DNA of 64,000 bases from NCBI RefSeq assembly GCF_001613445.1, contig NZ_BDCJ01000018.1, positions 62,001-126,000 on the forward strand. The letters are read 5' to 3'. Every line of letters begins with the position of its first letter. Position 1 is the stretch's first letter. Source of the stretch: Nocardia grenadensis NBRC 108939 (lineage in GTDB: Bacteria; Actinomycetota; Actinomycetes; Mycobacteriales; Mycobacteriaceae). Positions 51,986 to 60,362 of this stretch are shown here, piece by piece. A program made the position numbers and the translations under genes. The notes under the pieces are model-generated. The model was given only the letters and a program-made list of their open reading frames with translations, was not told where the DNA came from and did not search any database.

Positions 51986-52732
51986 TCAGCGCACCGACCG
52001 CAACCTCGCGAACATCTCCATCAGCACCTGCGTGAGGTTGAAGACCACCAGGCCCGCGCCCGACTCGAACGCGGCGGCGGCCCGGTGGTCGCTGGAGACG
52101 ATATCGAGCCGGATCCGCTCGTGATCGGCCACGGCCGCGTGGACCTTCTCGATTTCGGCCAGGACGGCCGGGTCCGCCGGACCGTTGGCGCCCATGGACA
52201 CCGCGAGATCGGCCGGGCCGACCATCACACCGTCCACCCCGGGGGTAGCCACGATCTCCGGGGCATTGCGGCAGCCCACCGTGGATTCGATCATGGCGAT
52301 GACCAGCGTTTCCCGCGCGTCGGCGGCGAGGTGGTCGGCCGCGGTCCGCGTCCCGTACCGGCCCGCCCGGCCGTAGGTCGCGAAACCGCGGTCGCCCACC
52401 GGTGGGTACCGTGCCGCGTGGACCGCCCCCGCGGCCTGCCCCGCATCGTCGATATGGGGTACCACCACCCCGGCGGCGCCGTGGTCGAGGGCCCGCTGGA
52501 TCAGCGCCGGTTCCTGCTGCCCCACCCGCACGAGCACATCCATGCCGTGCACCCGGGCGGCGGCGATGTGCTGCCGCAACGGGATAAGGTCGGCGGGGCC
52601 GTGCTCGCAGTCGATCAGGACGTAGTCGAATCCGGCGACCCCCGCCATCTCGACGAGTTCCTCCGCCGGCATCCGCACCAGCACACCGAGCAGCCGCTCA
52701 CCGTCGCGCAGGCGCTGTTTCATCGCCGTCAT
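51986..52732 (-). CDS. HpcH/HpaI-family class II aldolase
   Basis: 248 residues. Retro-aldol cleavage of a 4-hydroxy-2-oxo acid to pyruvate (or oxaloacetate-type fragments) and an aldehyde. YVLIDCEHGPAD carries the conserved Glu43-His44 pair; AMIESTVGCRN and VDGVMVGPADLAVSMG supply the metal Glu and Asp. Family members include HpaI, KDR and 2-dehydro-3-deoxy-6-sulfogluconate aldolases. The ATG overlaps the SDR stop by one base (TGATG). It is the last gene of the five-gene enzyme operon, so it probably performs the final carbon-carbon cleavage of the pathway. Confidence 0.9.
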   Translation of the reverse strand: MTAMKQRLRDGERLLGVLVRMPAEELVEMAGVAGFDYVLIDCEHGPADLIPLRQHIAAARVHGMDVLVRVGQQEPALIQRALDHGAAGVVVPHIDDAGQAAGAVHAARYPPVGDRGFATYGRAGRYGTRTAADHLAADARETLVIAMIESTVGCRNAPEIVATPGVDGVMVGPADLAVSMGANGPADPAVLAEIEKVHAAVADHERIRLDIVSSDHRAAAAFESGAGLVVFNLTQVLMEMFARLRSVR

Positions 52733-53622
52733 CAGCGGGCCACCATTCCGGCCGACAGATCGATATCGGCGGCGCACAGACCGGGCATCGCCAGCATCGC
52801 CAGCACCGCCCGGGCCACCTCGTCCTCGGTGACCATACGGCCGAGCGCGGCCCGCGAGACAAACGCCTGTTCGGCCTCCTCGTAGCTGGTCCCGATCCGT
52901 TCGGCCTCGAGCCGGAAGTTTCGGTGCATCCGGGCGCTGTCCACCGGACCGGGCGAGAGCGAGTTCACGTTCACCCCCAGCGGCCCGACCTCGGCGGCCA
53001 GTGTGGTGGTGAGCCCGATGACCGCCATCTTCGACGCACAGTAGGGCGTGCGCCGGGCCAGGGGCCGCTTGCCGGAGACCGATGCCAGGTTGATCACATC
53101 GCCGCGGCCCGCGTCGACCATCGCCGGGACGAAAGCGCGGCACAGCAGGTACACGCCGCGCACATTGACCGCGAAGACGTCGTCCCACTCGTCGGGGTCG
53201 ATCTCGGTGAGCGGCCCGACCGGGCCCGGTACGCCCGCATTGTTGATCAGGATGGAGACGTCCTCGCCGGCGAGTTCGGTGGCCAGCGCGGTCACCGATT
53301 CCGGGGAGGCGACATCGCAGACCGCGGCCCGCATCAACGCGGGATGCCGCGCCACGACCCGGTCCAGTTTGTCCCGGTCCCGCCCGACCGCGATCACCCG
53401 CGCGCCCGCGCCGGCCAGCGCCAGCGCGATGGCCGCACCGAGCCCGCTGCCACCACCGGTGACCAGCGCGGTACGGCCGGTGGTCGGGTCAGCCGCCGAG
53501 GGGTTCGGCGGAACCGCTCCGTCCTCTTCCCCGGCCGGGGCAGCGATCTCCCCCGTTCCGGCGCCGTCACCCGGGCCCCCGGACGCCGGGCCACCCGCCG
53601 CGCCGCGCGGCCCACCGCTCAC
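52732..53622 (-). CDS. Short-chain dehydrogenase/reductase in the catabolic operon
   Basis: 296 residues. A classical SDR: TGGGSGLG at 55-62, NNAG at 127-130, Ser181/183, Tyr194 and Lys198 (TPYCASK). A basic residue pattern after the second strand (VGRDRDK) suggests NADP or no strict preference. The first 45 residues are a Gly/Pro/Ala-rich extension; the GTG start is set by its 4-nt overlap with the HisD-family stop and no other start lies before the Rossmann motif. It probably oxidises a secondary alcohol of the substrate or an intermediate. Confidence 0.88.
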   Translation of the reverse strand: MSGGPRGAAGGPASGGPGDGAGTGEIAAPAGEEDGAVPPNPSAADPTTGRTALVTGGGSGLGAAIALALAGAGARVIAVGRDRDKLDRVVARHPALMRAAVCDVASPESVTALATELAGEDVSILINNAGVPGPVGPLTEIDPDEWDDVFAVNVRGVYLLCRAFVPAMVDAGRGDVINLASVSGKRPLARRTPYCASKMAVIGLTTTLAAEVGPLGVNVNSLSPGPVDSARMHRNFRLEAERIGTSYEEAEQAFVSRAALGRMVTEDEVARAVLAMLAMPGLCAADIDLSAGMVAR

Positions 53623-54941
53623 GAGTTCGCTCCGGCGTAGATGTTCCCGGCCCACGGCAGCTCGGCGCCCGCGTATTTGGCGGCCCGCACATCGCCGGAC
53701 CGGGCATGCCCCTCGAACAGTTCGACGCGGGCGGCCCGGCCGCATACCTCGCCCAGCCGCGCGCTCGACGCCTGGTCGACGACCTCGGAGTAGGTGACCG
53801 TCTTCAGGTACTTCCCGACCCACAGCCCGCCGGTGTAGCGGGCCGAGCCGCGGGTCGGGAGCACATGGTTGGTCCCGATCACCTTGTCACCGTAGGAGAC
53901 GCAGGTGCCCTCGCCCAGGAACAGGCCACCGTAGTTGGTCATCTTCTCCAGTGCCTCACGCGGTGCGCGGGTCAGCACCTGCACGTGCTCGCTGGCATAG
54001 GTGTCGGCGAGCTCGTAGGCCTCGCCCAGGGAGTCGACCACGATGATCTCGCCGTGATCGCGCCAGGCCGGCGCCGCGAAATCGGCGGTCGGCATACCCG
54101 GCAGCAGTGTCTCGATATGGTCGAGAACCTGCCGGCCCAGCGTCTCGGAGGTGGTGATCAGTACCGCGGGCGAATCCGGGCCGTGTTCGGCCTGGGAGAG
54201 CAGATCGACCGCGACGACGAACGGATCGGCGGCATCATCGGCGATGATCAGGATCTCGGTGGGCCCGGCGAACAGATCGATACCGACCTCGCCGAAGAGT
54301 TGCCGTTTGGCCTCGGCGACATAGGCGTTACCCGGTCCGGCGAGCAGATCGACCCGGTCGATGGTCTCGGTACCGCGGGCGAGCGCACCCACGGCCTGGA
54401 CACCGCCCAGCAGGTAGATCTCGTCGGCCCCGGCCAGATGCATGGCGGCGACGGTCGCGGCCGGGATCTCGCCCCGGATCGGTGGGGTGCAGGCGGCCAC
54501 GCTCGGCACCCCGGCGACCTTCGCGGTCACGATGGTCATATGGGCCGAGGCGGTGAGCGGGTAGCGGCCGCCGGGCACGTACGCGCCGACCCGGTCGATC
54601 GGGATGTGCTTCTGTCCGAGGTGGACACCCGGCAGCGTCTCGACCTCGAAATCGGTGAGCGAATCGCGCTGGTGCTGCGCGAAGGTACGCACCTGCCGCT
54701 GGACGAACTCGATGTCCTCGACGACCTGTGCGGGCAGCGAGGCGATGATCTCCTCGATCCGGTCCGGAGAGAGCCGGAACGATTCCGGGCTCCACTTGTC
54801 GAACTGCTCGGAATACCTGCGCACCGCGGCGTCGCCGCCGAGCCGGATGTCCTCGAGGATCGCGGCGACGCGTTCGCCCACCTCGGAGCGGTCCTGACGG
54901 ACTACTTCGGCAGGGACCGGCTTCTTCAGAACTACGGGCAT
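53619..54941 (-). CDS. HisD-family NAD-dependent dehydrogenase, not histidine synthesis
   Basis: 440 residues homologous to histidinol dehydrogenase. All catalytic residues are kept: zinc ligands Gln250, His253 (LLSQAEHG), Asp352 (YGDKVIGTNHVLPT) and His412, and Glu318-His319 (YASEHVQV). The GLWVGKYLKTVTYSEV region and the catabolic context place it with paralogues such as sulfopropanediol dehydrogenase (HpsN), which take a primary alcohol through the aldehyde to the acid with two NAD. The true hisD is expected with other his genes, which are not adjacent. GGAG precedes the ATG; it overlaps the hydrolase by 10 bp. Confidence 0.88.
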   Translation of the reverse strand: MPVVLKKPVPAEVVRQDRSEVGERVAAILEDIRLGGDAAVRRYSEQFDKWSPESFRLSPDRIEEIIASLPAQVVEDIEFVQRQVRTFAQHQRDSLTDFEVETLPGVHLGQKHIPIDRVGAYVPGGRYPLTASAHMTIVTAKVAGVPSVAACTPPIRGEIPAATVAAMHLAGADEIYLLGGVQAVGALARGTETIDRVDLLAGPGNAYVAEAKRQLFGEVGIDLFAGPTEILIIADDAADPFVVAVDLLSQAEHGPDSPAVLITTSETLGRQVLDHIETLLPGMPTADFAAPAWRDHGEIIVVDSLGEAYELADTYASEHVQVLTRAPREALEKMTNYGGLFLGEGTCVSYGDKVIGTNHVLPTRGSARYTGGLWVGKYLKTVTYSEVVDQASSARLGEVCGRAARVELFEGHARSGDVRAAKYAGAELPWAGNIYAGANS

Positions 54942-55666
54942 GTCGACTCCTGTCGGATGGTTCGGTACCGAGCGACGGCCGGCAGCCACTCGCTCAGAAG
55001 TTCGGAAATTCGGTGCGGCACTTCCCAGGTGCACAGATGACCGGCGCCGGCGATCGTCTCGAAGCGGGATCCGTCGATCGCCGCGGCGATGGCGCGGTGG
55101 TATTCGCGGGGGCACAGTGCGTCGTCATCCGCGGAGACGATCAGGGCCGGGCAGTCCACGGCACCCAGGGACGGGACCGAATCGAAACGGTCGGCTTGGG
55201 CCCGCAGCTGGCTCTGGAATCGGCTCGGCCCGACGCGCCGGGCCATGGCGACGAAGCGGTCGACCAGTTCGGGCGTGCCGGACAGTTCGCCGAACATGGT
55301 GGGCGCGATGAGCTCACGCACCACGGTCTCGAACTCCCCGCGCGTGGTCCGGAAGGCCATATCGTGCCAGGAGCGGTACTGGGTGGCGGTCGGGGCGTGC
55401 GGATTCGTCGATATCGCGCAGAATCCGAGGACGCGCTCCGGCGCCCGGCGCAGCACCTCGAACCCGGCGATCGCGCCCAGGCTGAGACCGGCCAGTACGA
55501 AAGGCCCGTCCACCGCGCTCAGCACCTGCTCGGCCATACCCGTGAGGGATGGCGCGTCGATGGCACCGGGCACAGTGCGGAAACCGGGCCCGGGGTCCAC
55601 CTGCTCCCACAGCTGTGCGTCGCACAGCATGCCCGGGACGAATACGACGGGTATATCCGCGGTCAT
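54932..55666 (-). CDS. Alpha/beta hydrolase
   Basis: 244 residues. Nucleophile elbow GLSLG at 60-64 (Ser62), acid in SADDDAL (about 180-182), His210 in GAGHLCTWE. The lid region (about 108-150) is of the type found in enol-lactonases and homoserine/pimeloyl esterases. In this operon the obvious role is opening a lactone or ester formed by the dehydrogenases. ATG at 55666, one base after the bicupin stop; its own end overlaps the HisD-family start by 10 bp, so coupling is tight. Confidence 0.85.
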   Translation of the reverse strand: MTADIPVVFVPGMLCDAQLWEQVDPGPGFRTVPGAIDAPSLTGMAEQVLSAVDGPFVLAGLSLGAIAGFEVLRRAPERVLGFCAISTNPHAPTATQYRSWHDMAFRTTRGEFETVVRELIAPTMFGELSGTPELVDRFVAMARRVGPSRFQSQLRAQADRFDSVPSLGAVDCPALIVSADDDALCPREYHRAIAAAIDGSRFETIAGAGHLCTWEVPHRISELLSEWLPAVARYRTIRQESTCP

Positions 55667-55667
55667 C

Positions 55668-56807
55668 TCAGCGCTTCCGGCGCGGCACCAGCGCGTACGG
55701 CGCGAGGTAACCGTTGTGGTCGAGGGCGTCGCCGGCATCGGCCGCCGCCTTGACGACCTCCTCGTCCCAGGTCAGCCGGACCCGGCCGTCCCCGCTGTTG
55801 ACCACGAGCATGAGCGCGGTCTGCCCGCCCACATTCCGGATCGACCGGTAGGCGCCGGCCGGGACCGACAGCATGTCCCACTCGCCCAGCCGGACTGTCC
55901 GGGCGTCGACGCCACGGTTGAGGGTGACCTCCCATTCGCCGTCCTTGACCATCAGTACCTGGCGTTCCGCATGCCGGTGCGCGGAGACGCCGGCGCCCGG
56001 CTCGGCGCGCAGCCATGCGATGTTGTGCCCATGCGGATTGTGGATCCGCGGCACCTGGGTCGCGTCCTCGGTCATGCCGTAGCCGATCACCAGGCCGAGT
56101 TCGACCCCGCCGCCGGGGAGCGCGGAATCGAGCAGTGCGCGCCGCGACCATTCGATATCGTCCGGGGTCGCGATCCGTTCCCGCATCTGTTCGGCCGTGA
56201 ACGGACGCAGCGCCGCGATCTGTTCGTCGCTGACCGGTTCGACCAGTTCGACACCTTCCGGGATCTCGTCCCCGGCGACGGTATCGACGAGTTTGTTGTC
56301 GGCGGTGAGGTAGAGGCCGTGCCCCTTGGCCTCCTCGAGGACCGAGGGACCCCAGATGATCCCGCCGGTGTCGTCCATGCCGAGCGCGGTGAACAGGAAG
56401 CCGTCGTCGGGGCCGATATTGGTGAAGCCGCGGAAGATCCAGGTCGGGATGGAGGCGATCTCACCTTCCCGGAGCACGAGTTCGCCCTGCTCCCCCTGCG
56501 CGCCCCACCGCAGCAGGTACTCGCCCTTGAAGCACAGGAAGACCTCGGCGGTGAAGTGCAGGTGCAGGTTGTTGGTGACCCCGTTGGGCATCGCGGCCGC
56601 GCCGATCTGGAAGCCGTGCGGTTCGCGCAGGTTGACCACCTGACCGGCGCTCTGGCTCACGCCGCGCCCGATCATCGAGTAGTTCTCCTTGCGGTCCGAG
56701 CCCGGTGTCCGGCAATCGATGAACGCCTGGTTGCAGGACACGAAGTCGGTGCGCCGGATGGTGTACCGGTCCAGATCCTCGGCGGTGACGGTGACTTCGG
56801 CAGACAT
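55668..56807 (-). CDS. Two-domain cupin (bicupin) protein
   Basis: 379 residues. The first cupin (about 60-150) has a full metal motif NLHLHFTAEVF (His82, His84, Glu88). The second (about 255-350) has SAHRHAERQV (His277, His279) with Gln283 where Glu is usual. Segments such as ENYSMIGRGVSQSAGQVVNL do not match gentisate, quercetin or oxalate enzymes clearly enough to name one. It could be an isomerase, dioxygenase or dehydratase and is probably the entry enzyme, being the first gene of the operon. The ATG at 56807 has AGAGGT upstream. Confidence 0.8.
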   Translation of the reverse strand: MSAEVTVTAEDLDRYTIRRTDFVSCNQAFIDCRTPGSDRKENYSMIGRGVSQSAGQVVNLREPHGFQIGAAAMPNGVTNNLHLHFTAEVFLCFKGEYLLRWGAQGEQGELVLREGEIASIPTWIFRGFTNIGPDDGFLFTALGMDDTGGIIWGPSVLEEAKGHGLYLTADNKLVDTVAGDEIPEGVELVEPVSDEQIAALRPFTAEQMRERIATPDDIEWSRRALLDSALPGGGVELGLVIGYGMTEDATQVPRIHNPHGHNIAWLRAEPGAGVSAHRHAERQVLMVKDGEWEVTLNRGVDARTVRLGEWDMLSVPAGAYRSIRNVGGQTALMLVVNSGDGRVRLTWDEEVVKAAADAGDALDHNGYLAPYALVPRRKR

Positions 56808-56890
56808 CTGACCTCTTCTCCTCACGGTGGGCGCTCGACACGATCGGGCGGCGCAACCACACGGACGGAAATCGCGAATTCGACAATGAT

Positions 56891-56903
56891 TTATACGTAT
56901 GCA
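56891..56903. promoter_or_regulatory. LacI-type operator candidate near the enzyme operon
   Basis: The 316-bp gap 56808-57123 is the divergent promoter of bicupin and LacI genes. TTATACGTATGCA contains the palindrome ATACGTAT and reads, on the other strand, TGCATACGTATAA, close to the site at 58201. It lies 84 bp before the bicupin start. Confidence 0.5.
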
Positions 56904-57059
56904 TCGTGCCGGAGCAGGCGCTCGGTGTCAACGCCCGCCAGTCGATCGGCGGCACCATCCGCCCCGTTTTCCCCGATCATGAGGGCTATTCGCCGCCTCG
57001 AGACGATCGACGCCCTCCCCGGGAAGCAGACAACAGCAGACCCGCTTACATCGACTAAG

Positions 57060-57070
57060 ATTCGTATTCA
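57060..57070. promoter_or_regulatory. Second LacI-type operator candidate, before lacI-family gene
   Basis: ATTCGTATTCA matches ATACGTATGCA at 9 of 11 positions and lies 54 bp before the LacI-family start, as expected for autoregulation. Confidence 0.35.
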
Positions 57071-57123
57071 CACAACCGCACCGGTCGCTTCCACGGCGGC
57101 CGCGCACCCGATCAGGGAGATCC

Positions 57124-58128
57124 ATGCCGATCACGAGCCGCGATGTCGCACGACTGGCAGGCGTATCGCAGCCGACCGTCTCGCGCGCGCTGCGCGGCGA
57201 TCCCCGGGTCGCCGAGGAAACCCGGGCCCGGGTACAGGAGGCGGTGGCCGCCCTGGGCTATGTGCCCAGCGAGGCCGGACGCAGCCTGGTGACCCGCCGG
57301 ACCAGACGCATCGGCATCGTGGTCAGCGATCTGACCAACCCCTTCTATCCGCATCTGCTCGGCCCGCTGCACGACGAGCTGGAGCAGCACTCCTATCGGA
57401 TGATGGTGTTCACCGAGCGGTCGGACAATCAGGTCCCGCTCGAACAGCTGGTGGACGGCTCGATCGACGGCGCGGTCCTGCTGACCAGCAATATCGACTC
57501 GCTGCTCCCGGGGGAGCTCCTGCGCCGCCGGCTGCCGTTCGTCTTCCTGAACCGCGAGAGCACCCCGCATACCGCCGACGCCGCGGTGGTGGACAACGAG
57601 CTCGGCGGGCGCCTGGCGGCGAACCACCTCACCGAGCACGGCCACCGCCGAATCGCCGGAATCTTCGGTCCCGCCGCCACCAGCACCGGACGCGACCGGG
57701 AGACCGGGTTCCGCGCCGCGCTCGCCGAGGCGGGCATCGCGTTGCCGAGCGTGTTCACCCGCCGGGGCCCGTTCGAATTCGAGACCGGCTACCGGGCGAT
57801 GCTGGAACTACTCGATGCCGACCCGCGCCCGACAGCGGTGTTCTGTGGTAACGACGTCATCGCGATCGGGGCGCTCAACGCGGCCCTGGCCAGGGGCGTT
57901 AGCATTCCTGGGGACATCGGCATCATCGGCTTCGACAATATTCCGATGGCCGAGTGGGAGGCATTCCGCCTCACCACCGTGGGTCACGACCTCGACGCGA
58001 TGGCCGCGGCGGCCGCGCGCCTGCTCGTCGAACGTCTCGAAAAAAAGAACAGCGACGACGGCCCGCGCCGCATCGTCATGACGCCGCAGCTCATCGAACG
58101 CGCCACCGTTTCCGCCCCGCGCCCGTAA
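57124..58128 (+). CDS. LacI-family transcriptional regulator
   Basis: 334 residues. The N-terminal HTH/hinge (ITSRDVARLAGVSQPTVSRALRGDPRVAEETRARVQEAVAALGYVP) is followed by the periplasmic-binding-like domain (RRIGIVVSDLTNPFYPHLLGPLHDELEQH through VFCGNDVIAIGALNAALARGVSIPGDIGIIGFDN). Typically a repressor relieved by a sugar-like ligand. AGGGAG lies 5 nt before the ATG. It is divergent from the enzyme operon and upstream of the importer operon; ATACGTAT-type sites occur before both and before itself. Confidence 0.94.
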   Translation: MPITSRDVARLAGVSQPTVSRALRGDPRVAEETRARVQEAVAALGYVPSEAGRSLVTRRTRRIGIVVSDLTNPFYPHLLGPLHDELEQHSYRMMVFTERSDNQVPLEQLVDGSIDGAVLLTSNIDSLLPGELLRRRLPFVFLNRESTPHTADAAVVDNELGGRLAANHLTEHGHRRIAGIFGPAATSTGRDRETGFRAALAEAGIALPSVFTRRGPFEFETGYRAMLELLDADPRPTAVFCGNDVIAIGALNAALARGVSIPGDIGIIGFDNIPMAEWEAFRLTTVGHDLDAMAAAAARLLVERLEKKNSDDGPRRIVMTPQLIERATVSAPRP

Positions 58129-58200
58129 CAGCGTCGGCGCTGTTCGCGGTGCCCGACACCGGCCGTCCACGCGCGGATTCAGCGCACCTCGGGCCGGTAG

Positions 58201-58213
58201 TGCATACGTATCA
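58201..58213. promoter_or_regulatory. LacI-type operator candidate before the importer operon
   Basis: TGCATACGTATCA, containing the palindrome ATACGTAT. It lies 271 bp before the leader ORF in the 343-bp gap 58129-58471, which is otherwise free of genes. Confidence 0.5.
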
Positions 58214-58368
58214 TGACCTCGCCCGACAAGGCCGTCGCTCCCACGATCCGGAAAGCCGGCACAACGGCTAACCAGACCGCTTGTGACCTAGTTAAGCCCA
58301 CAAGCACGAGGTGACGGGTATGTAAACCTTACCCGGCCGCCCCAGTACGACCCCTTGTCTTTCTCGAA

Positions 58369-58381
58369 TACATACGCATAC
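58369..58381. promoter_or_regulatory. Weaker LacI-type site close to the importer start
   Basis: TACATACGCATAC matches TGCATACGTATCA at 9 of 13 positions, about 90 bp before the leader ORF. Probable secondary site. Confidence 0.3.
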
Positions 58382-58471
58382 ACTCACCGGACACTGAGAG
58401 CCGCGTTACATTGCGCCGCCTCCCCCTCCCTCTCCCCCGTCCTGTGGGATCACAATCCGAAGGAGTTCAGA

Positions 58472-58561
58472 GTGAAGCCGAGCCGCCCCCACCGGGCCGA
58501 GCCACTCGCCGACCCCGGCGCCCCGACCTCCTGTCCGCCGCGATCGCGGGCCCGGCGATGA
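58472..58561 (+). CDS. 29-residue leader ORF coupled to the first permease
   Basis: GTG start with an excellent AAGGAG site 7 nt upstream. The predicted peptide VKPSRPHRAEPLADPGAPTS... is Pro/Arg-rich and ends in RSRARR. Its TGA (58559-58561) overlaps the ATG of the permease gene as ATGA, whereas the permease itself has no ribosome binding site. The ORF therefore probably brings ribosomes to the permease start; whether the peptide has its own function is unknown. Confidence 0.6.
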   Translation: MKPSRPHRAEPLADPGAPTSCPPRSRARR

Positions 58562-59478
58562 CGGCCACCACCGCGGCCTCCCCCCGCCGCGGACATTCCG
58601 CCTGGCGCCGGATCGGCGTGCCGTACGCGCATCTGGCCCCCGCCCTCGTGGCCATCGTCCTCACGACGATCTACCCGCTGGGCGTCGCCCTGGTGAACAG
58701 CTTCCGGCACTGGCGGGTGAACGAGACCCGCGAACCCGAGCAGTTCGTGGGATTCGCGCAGTACACCAAGGCGCTGACCGACGATACCTTCCACAACGCG
58801 GTGTGGGTGACCGTGCTCTTCACCGTCATGTCGGTGGTGCTGTCGGTCGGGCTGGGCCTGATCATGGCCCTCGTCCTGAACAAGGCGACCCGGTTGAACA
58901 GCCTTACCAAGGCGCTGCTCATCCTGCCGTTCGCCATCGCCCCCGCCCTCAAGGGCTATTCCTGGCGCTTCATGTTCAACCCCGACTACGGCGTCTACGA
59001 CGACATGCTCGACACCCTGCTACCGTTCACCCGGGACATCAACTGGCTCGGTGAACCGTTCTGGGCGCTGGTCGTGGTGACTCTGAGTGAGATCTGGGGC
59101 TGGGCGCCGCTCATCGCGCTCATGTTCCTCGGCGGCCTCGGTTCCATCTCACCGGAGATCCGCGATGCCGCGCGTGTCGACGGCGCCAACCCCTGGCAGG
59201 AGTTCTGGCGGATCAAGTTCCCGCTGCTGCGGCCGCTGATCCTGATCGTCGTATTCCTCAAGGCCGTATGGTCGGTGAAGATGTTCGACCAGGTCGTCAC
59301 CACCACGGGCGGCGGTCCGGGCCGGGCCACCGAAACCCTGAACTTCTTCGCCTACGAGCAGGGCTTCACCTTCCTCGATATCGGCTACGCCTCGGCCGTC
59401 TCGTGGATCCTGGTCGTCGTGCTGGGCGTGCTCGCCACCGGATACCTGATCCTCATGGGTCGGCAGGAGCAGAAATGA
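58558..59478 (+). CDS. ABC sugar-type permease, first subunit (MalF/UgpA-like)
   Basis: 306 residues with six membrane helices. The cytoplasmic EAA loop is EIRDAARVDGANPWQEFWRIKFPLLRPL (about 197-225 region), the contact for the ATPase. It forms the import channel with the next gene. ATG at 58558 overlaps the leader ORF stop; its own stop overlaps the second permease (ATGA). Confidence 0.93.
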   Translation: MTATTAASPRRGHSAWRRIGVPYAHLAPALVAIVLTTIYPLGVALVNSFRHWRVNETREPEQFVGFAQYTKALTDDTFHNAVWVTVLFTVMSVVLSVGLGLIMALVLNKATRLNSLTKALLILPFAIAPALKGYSWRFMFNPDYGVYDDMLDTLLPFTRDINWLGEPFWALVVVTLSEIWGWAPLIALMFLGGLGSISPEIRDAARVDGANPWQEFWRIKFPLLRPLILIVVFLKAVWSVKMFDQVVTTTGGGPGRATETLNFFAYEQGFTFLDIGYASAVSWILVVVLGVLATGYLILMGRQEQK

Positions 59479-60362
59479 CCGACACCCTCGAATCCGTTCC
59501 CACCGCCGCCCGGCCGGCCCCGAAGGCGGTCCGCCGCGGTCCCTCGCTACTCGGGCGGGCCGGCAGTCTGCTGCGCCTGCTGGGCACCCTCGTGATCCTG
59601 TTCTTCGTGATGTTCCCGATCCTGTGGCTCACGCTCACCGCGTTCAAACCGGATCGTGCGGTCTTCTCCACCTCGATCCTGTTCCGGCCCTCCCTCGACA
59701 ACTTCCGGGCGATCATCGGCGGCCAGAACGATCTCGTGGGGCCGATGTGGAACAGCGTCATCGTCGCCGTGGTCACCACCGTGATCGCGGTACCGCTGTC
59801 CATGCTGGCCGCCTATGGTTTCTCCCGGTACAAATTCCCCGGCGCGAAACCGATCCTGCTGGGCATCGTCGCGACCCAGTTCATCCCGGGTGTCGCGATC
59901 GCGCTGCCCTTCCTCACCATGTACCGCGACCTGGGGCTGCTCGACACCCATCTCGCACTGATCGTCACCAACCTGGCCATTGTGGTGCCGTACAACACCT
60001 GGTTGCTCAAGGGCTTCGTCGACGGCCTGCCCGTCGAGATCGAGGAGGCCGGCCGACTCGACGGCTGCGGCCAGCTCGCCCTGCTGTGGCGCGTGGTGAC
60101 GCCGCTGGCCGCACCGGGCATCTTCGTCGGCGTGGTGTTCTCGTTCCTGCTGTCCTGGAACGAATTCCTCTTCCCGACCTTCCTGGCCCGCAGCAACGCG
60201 GTCACCCTCCCGGTCTCGCTGATGACGCTGGACCAGCCCGACGGTGTGCTGTGGGGCCAGATGGCGGCGGCCGGCCTGCTGGTGATGGTGCCGATGATCG
60301 TCCTGGCGACACTGGTGCGTAAGCACTTCGCGCAGGGCATGACCTTAGGAGCAGTCAAGTGA
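59475..60362 (+). CDS. ABC sugar-type permease, second subunit (MalG/UgpE-like)
   Basis: 295 residues, six membrane helices. EAA loop: EIEEAGRLDGCGQLALLWRVVTPLA. Standard carbohydrate-uptake type 1 partner of the preceding permease. Coupled by ATGA to the first permease and by GTGA to the binding-protein gene. Confidence 0.93.
   Translation: MTDTLESVPTAARPAPKAVRRGPSLLGRAGSLLRLLGTLVILFFVMFPILWLTLTAFKPDRAVFSTSILFRPSLDNFRAIIGGQNDLVGPMWNSVIVAVVTTVIAVPLSMLAAYGFSRYKFPGAKPILLGIVATQFIPGVAIALPFLTMYRDLGLLDTHLALIVTNLAIVVPYNTWLLKGFVDGLPVEIEEAGRLDGCGQLALLWRVVTPLAAPGIFVGVVFSFLLSWNEFLFPTFLARSNAVTLPVSLMTLDQPDGVLWGQMAAAGLLVMVPMIVLATLVRKHFAQGMTLGAVK

Noticed and set aside
53619..54941. Histidinol dehydrogenase of histidine synthesis
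   Set aside because: Catalytic residues fit, but it lies in a LacI-linked catabolic operon away from hisG/hisE and has features of HpsN-like paralogues.
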